Positions 1 through 7,407 of a stretch of 64,000 nt of DNA are shown here, piece after piece (the first letter of the stretch is position 1; each line of letters opens with the position of its first letter). Source of the DNA: Chersky-840 sp963794615 (GTDB taxonomy: Bacteria > Actinomycetota > Acidimicrobiia > Acidimicrobiales > UBA8190). The position numbers were made by a program, and so were the translations under genes. The stretch covers positions 682,001 through 746,000 of the forward strand of contig CAWCEP010000006.1 in NCBI GenBank assembly GCA_963794615.1, written 5' to 3'. A model generated the notes under the pieces. That model did not search any database, was not told the origin of the DNA, and was given only the letters and a program-made list of their open reading frames with translations.

Positions 1-285
1 GCTGCAGCAGAGCTCTTCGTCCAGGCCCTCGCCCAGGCGGGCAATCCTCCCACCCGGGCCGGGCTTCTGGGGGCGCTCAACAAGGTGACCTTGTTCGACG
101 CCGGGGGACTGATCCCACCGAGCGACCCCGCCGTCGGCGTGCCCTCGGGCTGCTTTCTCCTGGCCCAGGTCCAGCACGGGGTGATCAAGCGGGTTGCCCC
201 CACCCCACCCACCGGTTTCTACTGCGGGAATCCCGGGTTCCAGAAGGCGCCTGGTTACAAGCCGGTCGTGCGTCGCTCGTCGTAA
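1..285 (+). CDS. ABC transporter substrate-binding protein, C-terminal fragment
   Basis: The frame is open from base 1 and ends at a TAA at 283-285, so only about 94 C-terminal residues are present and the start lies upstream of the window. The text LLGALNKVTLFDAGGL followed by PSGCFLLAQVQ matches the end of periplasmic branched-chain-amino-acid-type binding proteins (Peripla_BP_6), where a helix with T-R-x-x-L-L-x-A-L precedes a final strand reporting on ligand description. Such proteins capture amide or amino-acid ligands outside the membrane and deliver them to an ABC permease. The ligand cannot be told from this fragment. Confidence 0.6.
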   Translation, partial: AAAELFVQALAQAGNPPTRAGLLGALNKVTLFDAGGLIPPSDPAVGVPSGCFLLAQVQHGVIKRVAPTPPTGFYCGNPGFQKAPGYKPVVRRSS

Positions 286-318
286 GGCTGATGGGAACCA
301 ATGGCCCAGGAAGGTTGA

Positions 319-882
319 GTGGTGGGAATTCTTGCGGGCTCGTTCGGACTCCCCGGGGTCCTGGAAGTGTTGGTGTTCATCGGTCTGGCCGTCCTCAATC
401 TGGTCGCCACCATAAAGATCATCACCAAGGCGGGGTACTCGGCCTGGTGGATCCTGGTGCCGCTGTCACCGATCGTGATGTGCGTCATCACCTTCGCCGT
501 CTTCATCTATGAGGTGAGGACTTCGTTGACCGGGGGTGTTTCCGATTTCAACACGACGAGTCTGGCCGCACTCTGGGTTCTCGATGGTCTTTGCGGTCTG
601 CTCTCTTGGGTGTTTTTCTTGGTGTTTGCCTTTGCGGAGTGGCCGATCCAGCGACAGCTCCGAACGCAACACGCCGGGTACCCCGTTCCCTATGGGATGC
701 GGCAGCGAATCGCCCAGGACTACGTCCGGGAAACGGAAGCTGAAGCATTTCCGACGGCAACCAAGGCCCAGGATCCCGGCTGGTACTCGGTCGGCGGCAG
801 TGTCAGCGAGCAGGCGTATTGGGACGGCGAGGCGTGGACGAAACGGCGGCGATGGGGCGGGGCCATGTGGGTCGAAGAGTGA
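319..882 (+). CDS. Membrane protein with C-terminal DUF2510-like domain
   Basis: This 187-residue protein has three or four hydrophobic segments (about residues 10-32, 40-62 and 80-105) followed by a cytoplasmic tail. The tail ends with PGWYSVGGSVSEQAYWDGEAW, close to the short DUF2510 motif (P-G-W-Y ... W-D-G-x-x-W) that decorates many actinobacterial membrane proteins. The GTG start at 319 is chosen because AGGAAGG lies five bases upstream. Function is unknown; DUF2510 proteins are usually annotated only as membrane proteins. Confidence 0.6.
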   Translation: MVGILAGSFGLPGVLEVLVFIGLAVLNLVATIKIITKAGYSAWWILVPLSPIVMCVITFAVFIYEVRTSLTGGVSDFNTTSLAALWVLDGLCGLLSWVFFLVFAFAEWPIQRQLRTQHAGYPVPYGMRQRIAQDYVRETEAEAFPTATKAQDPGWYSVGGSVSEQAYWDGEAWTKRRRWGGAMWVEE

Positions 883-1012
883 ACGGTGCGAAATGAGAAG
901 AGTGTCACTCCCGTACTGCGCTACCCAGGGACGGTCTGCGGCGCCCTGAACAGCCGACCCCCGGCGGCTCGGAGTCACACGTCCAAGCCGCCAGGTTCGT
1001 CGAGCCGCTCTG

Positions 1013-1279
1013 CTACTGGGTGTTGCTGTTGTGCAGTTCCGCGAATCTCGGTTCAGGCGTGTCGGGAGGGAGGTGCGGCTTGACGACTTCATTGAACCAG
1101 GCGTCGTGCTGACCGATCGAGTCCCAGATCTCGATCACCGTGATGCCGCCGTCCTCCACGATGGCGTAGTGGGCAACAAAGCCGTCAGCCTTCCTCTGAG
1201 ATGGCATGGCTCCCGCGGCGACTTGGTCGTACGCTTCGGCGGACATGCCGGGCGCGTGATGCTGCTTTAAGACTGTCAT
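1013..1279 (-). CDS. Small dimeric alpha/beta-barrel-like protein (ABM-like)
   Basis: This 88-residue protein starts at the ATG at 1279, preceded by a GGAGAGG ribosome-binding site; a longer in-frame start upstream lacks one. The pattern of HHAPGMSAEAYDQV, GFVAHYA, VIEIWDS and a Trp-Phe near the end resembles the small ferredoxin-like fold proteins related to antibiotic-biosynthesis monooxygenases and stress-response barrels. No catalytic residue can be named, and the substrate is unknown. It stands alone between the DUF2510 gene and a methyltransferase on the same strand. Confidence 0.5.
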   Translation of the reverse strand: MTVLKQHHAPGMSAEAYDQVAAGAMPSQRKADGFVAHYAIVEDGGITVIEIWDSIGQHDAWFNEVVKPHLPPDTPEPRFAELHNSNTQ

Positions 1280-1387
1280 TGATACCTCTCCCTCTCCGCC
1301 CGGAGACCCGGACCCTGCCATGCTGTCATAGGAAGCGGCGCTCTCGTAGTGGCTCCCGGTCGGGCACGATCCCGATCTGGCCGTCGC

Positions 1388-2135
1388 CTATCGACGCCTT
1401 GCCAGATAGAGGACGGCTTCCTCGATCTTTGTCACAGTGCCCCCGAGTTCGTCGTCGATGATGCGTTGAACGATCCGGTCGTGGTCAGCCCCGAAGCTGG
1501 TCCCATAGGTTCTGCTTACGGCGAGGAAGCTCGAGGCATCAAGGGTTCGCTCGAATCGGTGACGTCGCACTTGGAAGTCGTCGAAGCGCTGGTCCCGCGC
1601 TACTGATCGCAAAGAGCTGAGTACGTGATCAAAATTCTTCTCCCAAAGTGCTCCGAACTCCGCCGCCAAGCGGTCCTCGAATGGCTCCTGGCCCCATGAC
1701 ACGATCTCGGTCCAGACAAGAGCCAGGGTTCCGCCCGAGGGGAGCAATTCCGCAACGAGCTGCACACCGGCATGTGGCTCGATCCAGTGCCACGCGTTGC
1801 AGGCAACCACCAATTGGACGTGCTCGACCGGAGACCAGTCTTCGAAGCGGCCGACGACAAATCGAGCCCGGCTGCCTAACTTCTTGCCTGCCAGTGCGGC
1901 CATCGCCGAGGCGGGTTCGGTGGCGATGACTTGCAAACCCTTATCAGCAAGTGGTTCGGTGGCAATGCCGGTTCCCGCTCCGATCTCGATGGCGGTGGCG
2001 CCAGGCTGGATTGCGCCGAGCTCGAGGATGTCATCAAAGACCCTCTGGATATCGAGGTCGGTACCGGTCGTAGTCGAGGGCTCTCGCATCGAACTCTGCG
2101 GAGCGCTGCGTGGCTCCTCGCCACAGGTCAGACAC
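1388..2135 (-). pseudogene. Class I SAM-dependent methyltransferase, frameshifted
   Basis: The main frame carries a clear Rossmann methyltransferase: AIEIGAGTGIATEPLADKG (motif I, SAM binding), ATEPASAM (motif II) and NAWHWI (motif IV region). The expected N-terminus of this family (FDARALDYDRYRPRYPEG) is present, but in another frame, starting from a GTG at 2135 and running into a TGA near 2050. Skipping one base near 2053-2058 joins RYPEG to FDDILELG in one protein of about 248 residues. The span is therefore one base too long. A 260-residue open frame from 2170 exists but its first 40 residues do not look like the family. This is either a pseudogene or a sequencing error. Confidence 0.7.
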
Positions 2136-2289
2136 GACTTGAGTCTGGTATCGGGAGTCGGGGTTCGCAACGCCCGAAGGCTGGTTCCCGGGCCGTGCCC
2201 ATCGGGGTCATGGAACAGTCAGAGGGAGATCGGACCTGGCCAAGGACCCTGGTGCCCAGACTCGATGCACCCTGGGATGTGAGAGTCGT

Positions 2290-2895
2290 CTATCGCCCGA
2301 ATTCGGTATTCTCTCGAAACAGGTGTCGGCACGCATCGACGACGTGTAGATCGAATAGCTTTCCCCGGCCCGCCGTGATCTTCTCGAGTGCTGCATCCAC
2401 CGCCGTCTGGGGATTATCGGAGCCAAGCGACATCTCGTCCTCGACGGTGTCAGCTACGGCGATGATTCGGGCTCCGAGGAGGATCTCTTCACCTCGGAGG
2501 CCTGCCGGGTAGCCGCTGCCATCCAAGCGTTCGTGATGCTGGAGGACCATCTCGGCCACCGGCCATTCGAAGGATACGCCGGCAACGATCTCGTACCCGG
2601 CTTGGCAGTGGGTCTTTATGAGTTCCCAGTCTGAGAAGTCCATTGGACCCGTCTGACTCAGAATATCGGCAGGAATTGAGACCTTGCCGATGTCGTGGAG
2701 CTGTCCCGCCATTCGGATACCGGCCACAGTGCTCTCGTCGAGGTCGAGTTCGAGGGCGATTGCCACCGCAATCTCGGCAACGCGGTGCTGGTGGCCCGCT
2801 GCCGAGGGATCTCGAGCCTCAGCAGCCGCAGCGAGTGCTGAGAGTGCTGAGAGTGCGACACCATCTGAATTGATCTCCGCCAAAATCGGTTCCAT
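2290..2895 (-). CDS. HD-GYP domain phosphodiesterase-like protein
   Basis: The 201-residue product is almost entirely an HD-GYP domain, which hydrolyses cyclic-di-GMP in characterised members. Visible motifs are H-x-H at residues 35-37, GQLHDIGK at 65-71 (the HD metal pair), a metal His at about 96, and HHERLDGSGYP at 120-130, the GYP signature. No input domain is attached. The ATG at 2895 has no clear ribosome-binding site. Upstream, in another frame, lies a fragment resembling the start of a PAS domain, so this may be the surviving end of a longer sensor protein. Confidence 0.7.
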   Translation of the reverse strand: MEPILAEINSDGVALSALSALAAAAEARDPSAAGHQHRVAEIAVAIALELDLDESTVAGIRMAGQLHDIGKVSIPADILSQTGPMDFSDWELIKTHCQAGYEIVAGVSFEWPVAEMVLQHHERLDGSGYPAGLRGEEILLGARIIAVADTVEDEMSLGSDNPQTAVDAALEKITAGRGKLFDLHVVDACRHLFRENTEFGR

Positions 2896-2897
2896 GC

Positions 2898-3044
2898 CTA
2901 GCTGGAATCGGCGAGGATGTCTGACGAGTGCTGTACGAGGGCCTCAAATCGTTGTTCGGCCAAGTCCCGAGTTAGCTGGGTCAGTACCTGCTCCACCGAA
3001 GAGACATCGGCTCTTGAGGAGTCTGGCTGAAGGCCCGAGTCGGT
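2898..3044 (-). pseudogene. Possible PAS-domain remnant upstream of the HD-GYP gene
   Basis: Between two stop codons the minus strand reads a 49-codon open stretch whose end, LAEQRFEALVQHSSDILA, resembles the linker and first helix of PAS domains in sensor proteins (E-R-F-x-A-L-V-Q-H-S-S-D). It ends at a TAG just before the HD-GYP start and is in a different frame from it. The rest of a PAS domain is missing. This suggests a degraded multidomain signalling gene, but the match is short and could be a small unrelated helical peptide. Confidence 0.3.
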
Positions 3045-3064
3045 CTAGACGGAGGCAGCTTCCC

Positions 3065-3331
3065 CTACTCGGTCGACGATGAAGGGCGAAGGAGCGCCAG
3101 GGAGCAGGTCGCCCACACGACTGTCAAGGCCAACCAGATGAGGAGGCGTGCCCACGGATGAAGCCCTGTGCCCGGGACGCCGGTGTTCTGCGTCAGGGGG
3201 GCGTAGGCGACCCACCCCGACGATGGGGAACCCAAGGTAACTAGATATGAGCCAAGGCATCCCAGGCCGACCCCAAGTGCCACGACCAACACGACCCGCT
3301 GGCCATTGCTGAGACCACGTATCCATTTCAT
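3065..3331 (-). CDS. Small two-TM membrane protein
   Basis: The 88-residue protein has a short basic N-terminus (MKWIRGLSNGQR), a first membrane helix at about residues 12-33, a polar segment with GWVAYAPL, and a second helix at about 61-80 followed by a short tail. The phrase GWVAYAPL recurs in small uncharacterised actinobacterial membrane proteins. No function can be assigned. It is transcribed away from the MetF-like gene at 3511, with a copy of the dispersed palindromic repeat in the gap. Confidence 0.55.
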   Translation of the reverse strand: MKWIRGLSNGQRVVLVVALGVGLGCLGSYLVTLGSPSSGWVAYAPLTQNTGVPGTGLHPWARLLIWLALTVVWATCSLALLRPSSSTE

Positions 3332-3377
3332 GGCTTCAAGGGTGGCACGTCGGAAATCACGAGAGGCGGCCGTAGGT

Positions 3378-3404
3378 CACGCCAGCGTGCGGCGATGTCT
3401 CTGA
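3378..3404 (+). repeat. Dispersed palindromic repeat, copy A
   Basis: The copy reads CACGCCAGCGTGCG, then three variable bases, then ATGTCTCTGA. CACGC and GCGTG form a hairpin with a two-base loop. Two further copies in the same orientation lie at 4370 and 5125, and diverged copies lie at 9741-9789. It sits in the intergenic gap between divergent genes. Confidence 0.7.
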
Positions 3405-3510
3405 AGAGGTCGCATCTGCGCGGACCCGGAAGTTGCTGACTGTTAGCTCCTAGCTAGCAGACGTGCCGGCACGACTCAGATTCTTTGGGCTCACCGTATG
3501 GTGTTCCTCC

Positions 3511-4287
3511 ATGGCGGTACCCAACTTCGAGCTGATCTGCGAGGTTGAGCCGGCTACCCGGCCAGACCTCATGCACGTGCGGCACCAGATCGGGGTGATG
3601 AGCCGGATCGCTTCGGCCTATCTGATCCCCGACAACCACATCGGTCGGGCGACGGTGTCGAGCATCGCCGTCGCCCACGAGGTGGCTCTCATGGGAGGTC
3701 GGTCCATCGCCTGTCTCAACGCTCGTGACCGAAACGTCTTGGGGTTTCGCAGGGACCTGCTCACGGCAGCTGCCTACGGGGTCAGCGAATTCCTTTTCGT
3801 GTACGGGGACCGCCCCGAGACTGGCGCTCGATCGGATGACCTCACGGTCCGGTCGATGTTGGCCGAGGCACGCCGATTCTCCCAGGATCGTGGAGCTGCG
3901 GCGGGCTCGGTCCGGTTGGGCGTGGCCTCGGGACTCAAACGCCTTCCCGCATGGAAGGCAGAGGCCGACTTTCTGCTTACCCAGGTGTCGTTCTCAATTG
4001 ACGACCTCTTGGATTGGCGCGCATCGGTTCGATTCGACGGCCCCGTTTATGCCGGAGTGATGGTGATCGCCAGCGCCCCGATGGCCAGGAGATTGTCGGC
4101 GGAGATCGCCCAACTCGCTGTGCCCGCCTCCGTCATCGACCGCATCGAGCGAGACCGGATGGCCGGCGTCGAGATTGCCTGCGACTTGATCACTGCGATT
4201 CGCGATTCAGGGGCATTCGACGGTGTGCACCTGATTCCCGTCACTCGATACCGGGAGATGGCAGCGTGGTTGGAGCTCCACATCTGA
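3511..4287 (+). CDS. Methylenetetrahydrofolate reductase-like (MetF-type) protein
   Basis: The 258-residue protein (start ATG at 3511; longer starts add a non-conserved N-terminus) follows the MTHFR barrel layout: an early glutamate in FELICEVEP, ARDRN at about residue 68, FLFVYGDRPETG as the strand and loop where MTHFRs have the flavin-contacting G-D, and an LTQVSFSIDDLLDW segment corresponding to the conserved T-Q-x-x-F/Y strand. MTHFRs reduce methylene-THF to methyl-THF with FAD. Identity to true MetF is low, so it may act on another C1 carrier or as an accessory homologue. No methyltransferase partner gene adjoins it. Confidence 0.55.
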   Translation: MAVPNFELICEVEPATRPDLMHVRHQIGVMSRIASAYLIPDNHIGRATVSSIAVAHEVALMGGRSIACLNARDRNVLGFRRDLLTAAAYGVSEFLFVYGDRPETGARSDDLTVRSMLAEARRFSQDRGAAAGSVRLGVASGLKRLPAWKAEADFLLTQVSFSIDDLLDWRASVRFDGPVYAGVMVIASAPMARRLSAEIAQLAVPASVIDRIERDRMAGVEIACDLITAIRDSGAFDGVHLIPVTRYREMAAWLELHI

Positions 4288-4369
4288 GGAGCCAGTAAGG
4301 GACGCCGTCAGCGACCCCCCACACCCGCTCGCAGCGTGCCGCTCTCGGTCCGGCAAGATTCGGCCGGCT

Positions 4370-4397
4370 CACGCCAGCGTTCGTAAATGTCTCTTGA
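4370..4397 (+). repeat. Dispersed palindromic repeat, copy B
   Basis: The copy reads CACGCCAGCGTTCG, three variable bases, then ATGTCTCTTGA, with the same spacing as copies A and C. One substitution weakens the hairpin. It lies between the convergent 3' ends of the MetF-like gene and the acetyltransferase, so it is not placed as a promoter. Confidence 0.7.
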
Positions 4398-4416
4398 GCT
4401 TTGAAGGCTCTTGGGA

Positions 4417-4998
4417 TCACCGGGTGCCCTGCCGTGAGGGGCCAATGGGCTGGGCCGGTCGGTCGAGGACCCACACGAAGCCGATACCTGTGTGTCCTGA
4501 CGCCTCGATTTGGCGGATCTCCTCATGATCGAGTCGGTAACCCAGCCTCCGGGGTATGGCGGCGCTCGCCTTGTTCGCCCTATCCATATGGATCTCGATC
4601 CGCTCGACGTCAGGAACGAGCGTGAACGCAGCCTCTGACAGCGTTTTCGCTGCGGCGGTGGCGTAGCCAAGTCCTGTCCGTTGGGAGCTGATCCAATATC
4701 CGATGTCCAGTACGTTCGGCCCGCCTCGTCGGTGAAGTCCGGCGCCACCCACTAAAGACTCGCTAACGAGTTCGTAGACCGTGTAGTCCCACTCTTGATC
4801 GGCGTCGAAAGCGGCCTCACCTGCGACCAGGACGGCGAGCAACTCCTCGGGCGTGGGCATCGCATGGGCCCAATCCATCCATCGCTCAAGCTCCTCGAAG
4901 CTGTCGGCTATAGCTGGAACAAGGGCGTCCACCAACCCAGGGCGCCACCGGCGTAGTTCGACCGGTCCGGCGGGCAAGACATCGGGGAGCAACGCCAC
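4417..4998 (-). CDS. GNAT family N-acetyltransferase (RimJ/RimL-like)
   Basis: The 193-residue protein has the RimJ/RimL arrangement: an N-terminal strand and helix (VELRRWRPGLVDALV), an acidic W-M-D-W segment, the strand LDIGYWI, the acetyl-CoA pyrophosphate loop QRTGLGYATAAAKTL, and the late strand ERIEIHMDRANKASAAI followed by RLGYRLDH. Members transfer acetyl from acetyl-CoA to an amine of a protein or small molecule. GTG at 4998 is chosen because family similarity begins there, although the frame is open upstream. Substrate unknown. Confidence 0.7.
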   Translation of the reverse strand: MALLPDVLPAGPVELRRWRPGLVDALVPAIADSFEELERWMDWAHAMPTPEELLAVLVAGEAAFDADQEWDYTVYELVSESLVGGAGLHRRGGPNVLDIGYWISSQRTGLGYATAAAKTLSEAAFTLVPDVERIEIHMDRANKASAAIPRRLGYRLDHEEIRQIEASGHTGIGFVWVLDRPAQPIGPSRQGTR

Positions 4999-5124
4999 CT
5001 GGCCAGAATGACACCGGTGAGGGGACGGCACCACCCATTGGTGCAATCCGGAAATGTGATCGAGGCGACTGTGGCCTGCGACGGACCCTGGCGCACGGCA
5101 GTCTCCAGGTACATCGACGTTCCG

Positions 5125-5152
5125 CACGCCAGCGTGCGTCAATGTCTCTAGA
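5125..5152 (+). repeat. Dispersed palindromic repeat, copy C (left edge of element)
   Basis: This is the most complete copy. With the two preceding bases it forms a seven-base-pair hairpin, CGCACGC-CA-GCGTGCG, followed by TCA and ATGTCTCTAGA. The last 12 bases, AATGTCTCTAGA, recur perfectly in inverted orientation at 9741-9752, right at the start codon of the serine recombinase. It therefore marks a plausible left boundary of the integrative element. Confidence 0.7.
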
Positions 5153-5243
5153 ACGTCCCCCGGCGTCATCAGTCGTAGGTGCTCTGGGAGGGAGGGGAGC
5201 AGGTGTAGGGTGAAATCGTGGTAGTCGTGGTGAGGAGGTAGCG

Positions 5244-6158
5244 GTGGAACTGAGACCGTTCGAGAGCGGCAATGCCGCAACCCAGGCTTACCGAATCGCC
5301 GATCGTTTGCTCCATTTCCCCCGGCTTTCGGCCGGACCCCTTGGGAAGGGTGTGTTTGGAGTGGGAATTGGGGTTTCGACCGAGACGCCAAACCCGTACG
5401 CACTTCTGCTGGTTGCCCAGGACCTCTCGTCATCTATTGAACCGACATCCATTTGGAATACAGACCTTCCAAGAATCATGCAGGACGACCTACCAGAGTT
5501 TGAATTTGAGAAAGATGTCATGGTCCTTGGGGTAACCGAGCCAGAAATCCTCACGGGGTTTGATCAGATTCAGGGTCAGCCCTGTCCTGGGGACCCGGTC
5601 GAATGTATGGGTCGAACGGGGACACTCGGTGCTTACGTGACAACCCGATTTGGGAGCCCAGGCATTTTGACTGCTGGGCATGTCGCCGGGCCGATCGGAG
5701 CGCCGGTGACGAGCGGTGCGACGCAGCTTGGCGTGGTTATCTTTAGCGAGAATCCGGCGCAAGACGGGTTGATGACACTGAGTGTCGATGTTGCCGTCAT
5801 TTCCACCCTGGAATTTAAAGGGGACTATCTCCGCACCCCATTGATTATTGGGGCTGCCAGCCCAGAGCCGAATGCGGTCGTGACGGCATACGGGCGGAAT
5901 CCTGTTACTACAACAGTGTTCTGTCGCTGCGTCTACGTGAATATCCAAGGTGGCTTAGCGATGAACGTTTGGATGACGGCGCAGGACGCATCGCAGGCCG
6001 GCGACTCGGGCGCACCTGTGCTGATGCCAGACCCCGTGTTGGACGATTACGGCTACTTGATCGGCCACGTCATCGGTGGGTCGCCTGGGATTGCAACTTA
6101 CGTCCAGGACATCAACTGCCAGCTGGCTGTGTCTCGAACTTCGCTTCGCACCTTCTAA
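5244..6158 (+). CDS. Trypsin-like (S1-fold) serine protease, cytoplasmic
   Basis: The 304-residue protein carries a chymotrypsin-fold triad: His146 in GILTAGHVAG, a candidate Asp182 in SVDVAVI and Ser255 in QAGDSGAPV. The GTLGAYV strand before the histidine recalls NAL1-type plant and bacterial proteases. There is no signal peptide, so it probably acts in the cytoplasm, which is unusual for trypsin-like enzymes outside regulatory and defence roles. About 120 N-terminal residues precede the protease domain and match nothing I recognise. Its stop TAA overlaps the next ATG (TAATG), indicating translational coupling. Start ATG/GTG at 5244 follows a GGAGGTAG ribosome-binding site. Confidence 0.7.
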   Translation: MELRPFESGNAATQAYRIADRLLHFPRLSAGPLGKGVFGVGIGVSTETPNPYALLLVAQDLSSSIEPTSIWNTDLPRIMQDDLPEFEFEKDVMVLGVTEPEILTGFDQIQGQPCPGDPVECMGRTGTLGAYVTTRFGSPGILTAGHVAGPIGAPVTSGATQLGVVIFSENPAQDGLMTLSVDVAVISTLEFKGDYLRTPLIIGAASPEPNAVVTAYGRNPVTTTVFCRCVYVNIQGGLAMNVWMTAQDASQAGDSGAPVLMPDPVLDDYGYLIGHVIGGSPGIATYVQDINCQLAVSRTSLRTF

Positions 6159-6385
6159 TGAGGCGACACATCAACGACCGGGCACATGAAGCGGTTTCTC
6201 AGTACGTGCTGCAGCGGATGCGCGAGCAAGGTGACGTGTTCGGCTGGGCTCCGATGGCGGATGGCGAAGCACTCCTGCTTATATCGGAATTGGCAATTTC
6301 TGATTCCTTTCCGGAGGAGATTGCCGGGATACACATCGCTTTGAAGGTGGTGCCGACTCCGCAACATCAGCTTGTGGAACAGTGA
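6158..6385 (+). CDS. 75-aa protein of unknown function, middle gene of cargo cassette
   Basis: The ATG at 6158-6160 overlaps the protease stop codon by one base, and the gene ends inside the start of the following membrane-protein gene. The product has a basic helical first half (HEAVSQYVLQRMREQ) and a second half predicted as strands (EALLLISELAI, IHIALKVVP). I do not recognise the family. The tight overlap on both sides suggests it is made in fixed proportion with its neighbours, perhaps as an adaptor or inhibitor of the protease, but this is inference. Confidence 0.6.
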   Translation: MRRHINDRAHEAVSQYVLQRMREQGDVFGWAPMADGEALLLISELAISDSFPEEIAGIHIALKVVPTPQHQLVEQ

Positions 6386-6729
6386 CGACGCTTATTGATG
6401 AGATCGCTTGGGCTTGCGTGGCTGCTGGAGTGCTCCTGATTGTTCTCGGATTTGTGGTGAAGGATCCGAGGGAGGCCTTGCGAGACGCAACAAAGTCGGC
6501 ACTGGAAAAGGCAACGGATCAACTTGATAAGCCTGTTTCGCCGGCTGCCGGGATCGGAGGAACCGCTCAACAACAAGCTGCAATCGTCGGGGCGGCCGAT
6601 TTTGTCAAGGGGCTGGCGGAGTTAGCAAAAGGACTTAGCGGCCTCTCTCGGGCGATTCAAGCGTCGATTCTTGCGCTAGTGCTCTTCTTCTTTGCGGCAG
6701 GTCTCGCAGCGCTTCATGCAGTGGGTTAG
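6382..6729 (+). CDS. Two-TM membrane protein, third gene of cargo cassette
   Basis: The GTG start overlaps the upstream TGA (GTGA). The 115-residue product has a membrane helix at about residues 7-27 (WACVAAGVLLIVLGFVV), an amphipathic Ala/Gly/Lys-rich segment of about 65 residues, and a second helix at about 93-113. It may anchor the cassette at the membrane or act as a membrane effector. No family is recognised. An eight-base inverted repeat follows within 10 bases of the stop and may end the transcript. Confidence 0.6.
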   Translation: MTTLIDEIAWACVAAGVLLIVLGFVVKDPREALRDATKSALEKATDQLDKPVSPAAGIGGTAQQQAAIVGAADFVKGLAELAKGLSGLSRAIQASILALVLFFFAAGLAALHAVG

Positions 6730-6738
6730 CCCGATGCC

Positions 6739-6771
6739 AGAGCACTGAGGTATTAGGTAGGCGAGTGCTCT
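6739..6771 (+). terminator. Inverted repeat after the cargo cassette, possible terminator
   Basis: AGAGCACT at 6739-6746 pairs perfectly with AGTGCTCT at 6764-6771 across a 17-base loop, starting nine bases after the stop of the membrane-protein gene. No T-run follows, so terminator function is only suggested by position. Confidence 0.35.
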
Positions 6772-7407
6772 TCGAGGTTGCTTGGGACCAAAGGGCTCTC
6801 GGGACATGTGGGTCGCCGCTATTCTGAGTCTTGCCAGAAGATCTCATGAGAGAGCGGATGTAAGCCCACCGGGAGGAGGGCCGAATTTATCCAAAGTAGG
6901 ACTCTGACCATTTGTACGTAGTTTGAAGTTTGAATGACTATCAGGGGCAAAGATCGGTATCCGACTTTGCTACCAGTCGAAGGCCGGTCAAGGCCGGCCA
7001 CAGGCCGCCCGGAGGGGAGTCTTGACGGGCCGGGCGTTGTCGTCTGGATCATGGGGGTCGAGCCGGCGTCGCCGGCTCTTGAAAGCGCCCTTGTAAAGAC
7101 TTACGACCATGTGATTCACTGGTTAGTGCGGGTCCGGTGCGCCGGACTAAGGGTGTCCCGTGCCGCAGGGACCACATGGGGTGCAGTCCCGACGAATAGA
7201 AGCCCGGCCGGACAATGGTACGGAGCCATCCAGACCCCCGGGTGGTGCTGATCCCACAAAGTTTTCCTGTGTTGGGTCCTTGCAGGATGAGGGCCTCAGG
7301 AGCGCCCGACGTCGAAGGGAGCGGCGGGTAACCCGATTCCTGGGTTGCTCGGTGCCCGACGTCCCAGGAATCGGAGCCCTGTTGGCTCTTCCTGGAGGTC
7401 GGATGCG
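6772..7407 (+). other. Hairpin-rich non-coding segment upstream of rep, origin-like
   Basis: No convincing gene lies in this stretch. It holds a series of perfect hairpins: GAGCCGGC/GCCGGCTC at 7060-7078 with a three-base loop, GTCCGG/CCGGAC at 7132-7147 with a four-base loop, GTCCC/GGGAC at 7155-7172, a directly repeated AGGCCGG near 6980-6997, and a 12-base inverted repeat at 7333-7374. Clustered hairpins just before an HUH rep gene are what replication origins of rolling-circle plasmids look like. The nick site was not identified. Confidence 0.4.
7333..7374 (+). repeat. 12-bp perfect inverted repeat upstream of rep (possible dso or Rep operator)
   Basis: CCGATTCCTGGG at 7333-7344 is the exact reverse complement of CCCAGGAATCGG at 7363-7374, with an 18-base loop. 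It ends 33 bases before the rep start codon. Such a site could be the Rep nicking hairpin or an autorepression operator. Confidence 0.5.

Noticed and set aside
7060..7078. tRNA-like text (GTCGAGCC...GGCTC) in the element
   Set aside because: It is a simple eight-base hairpin; no anticodon arm or acceptor stem can be built around it.
6934..7251. 105-codon plus-strand open frame in the origin-like segment
   Set aside because: It covers several perfect hairpins, has no ribosome-binding site and no recognisable protein features.
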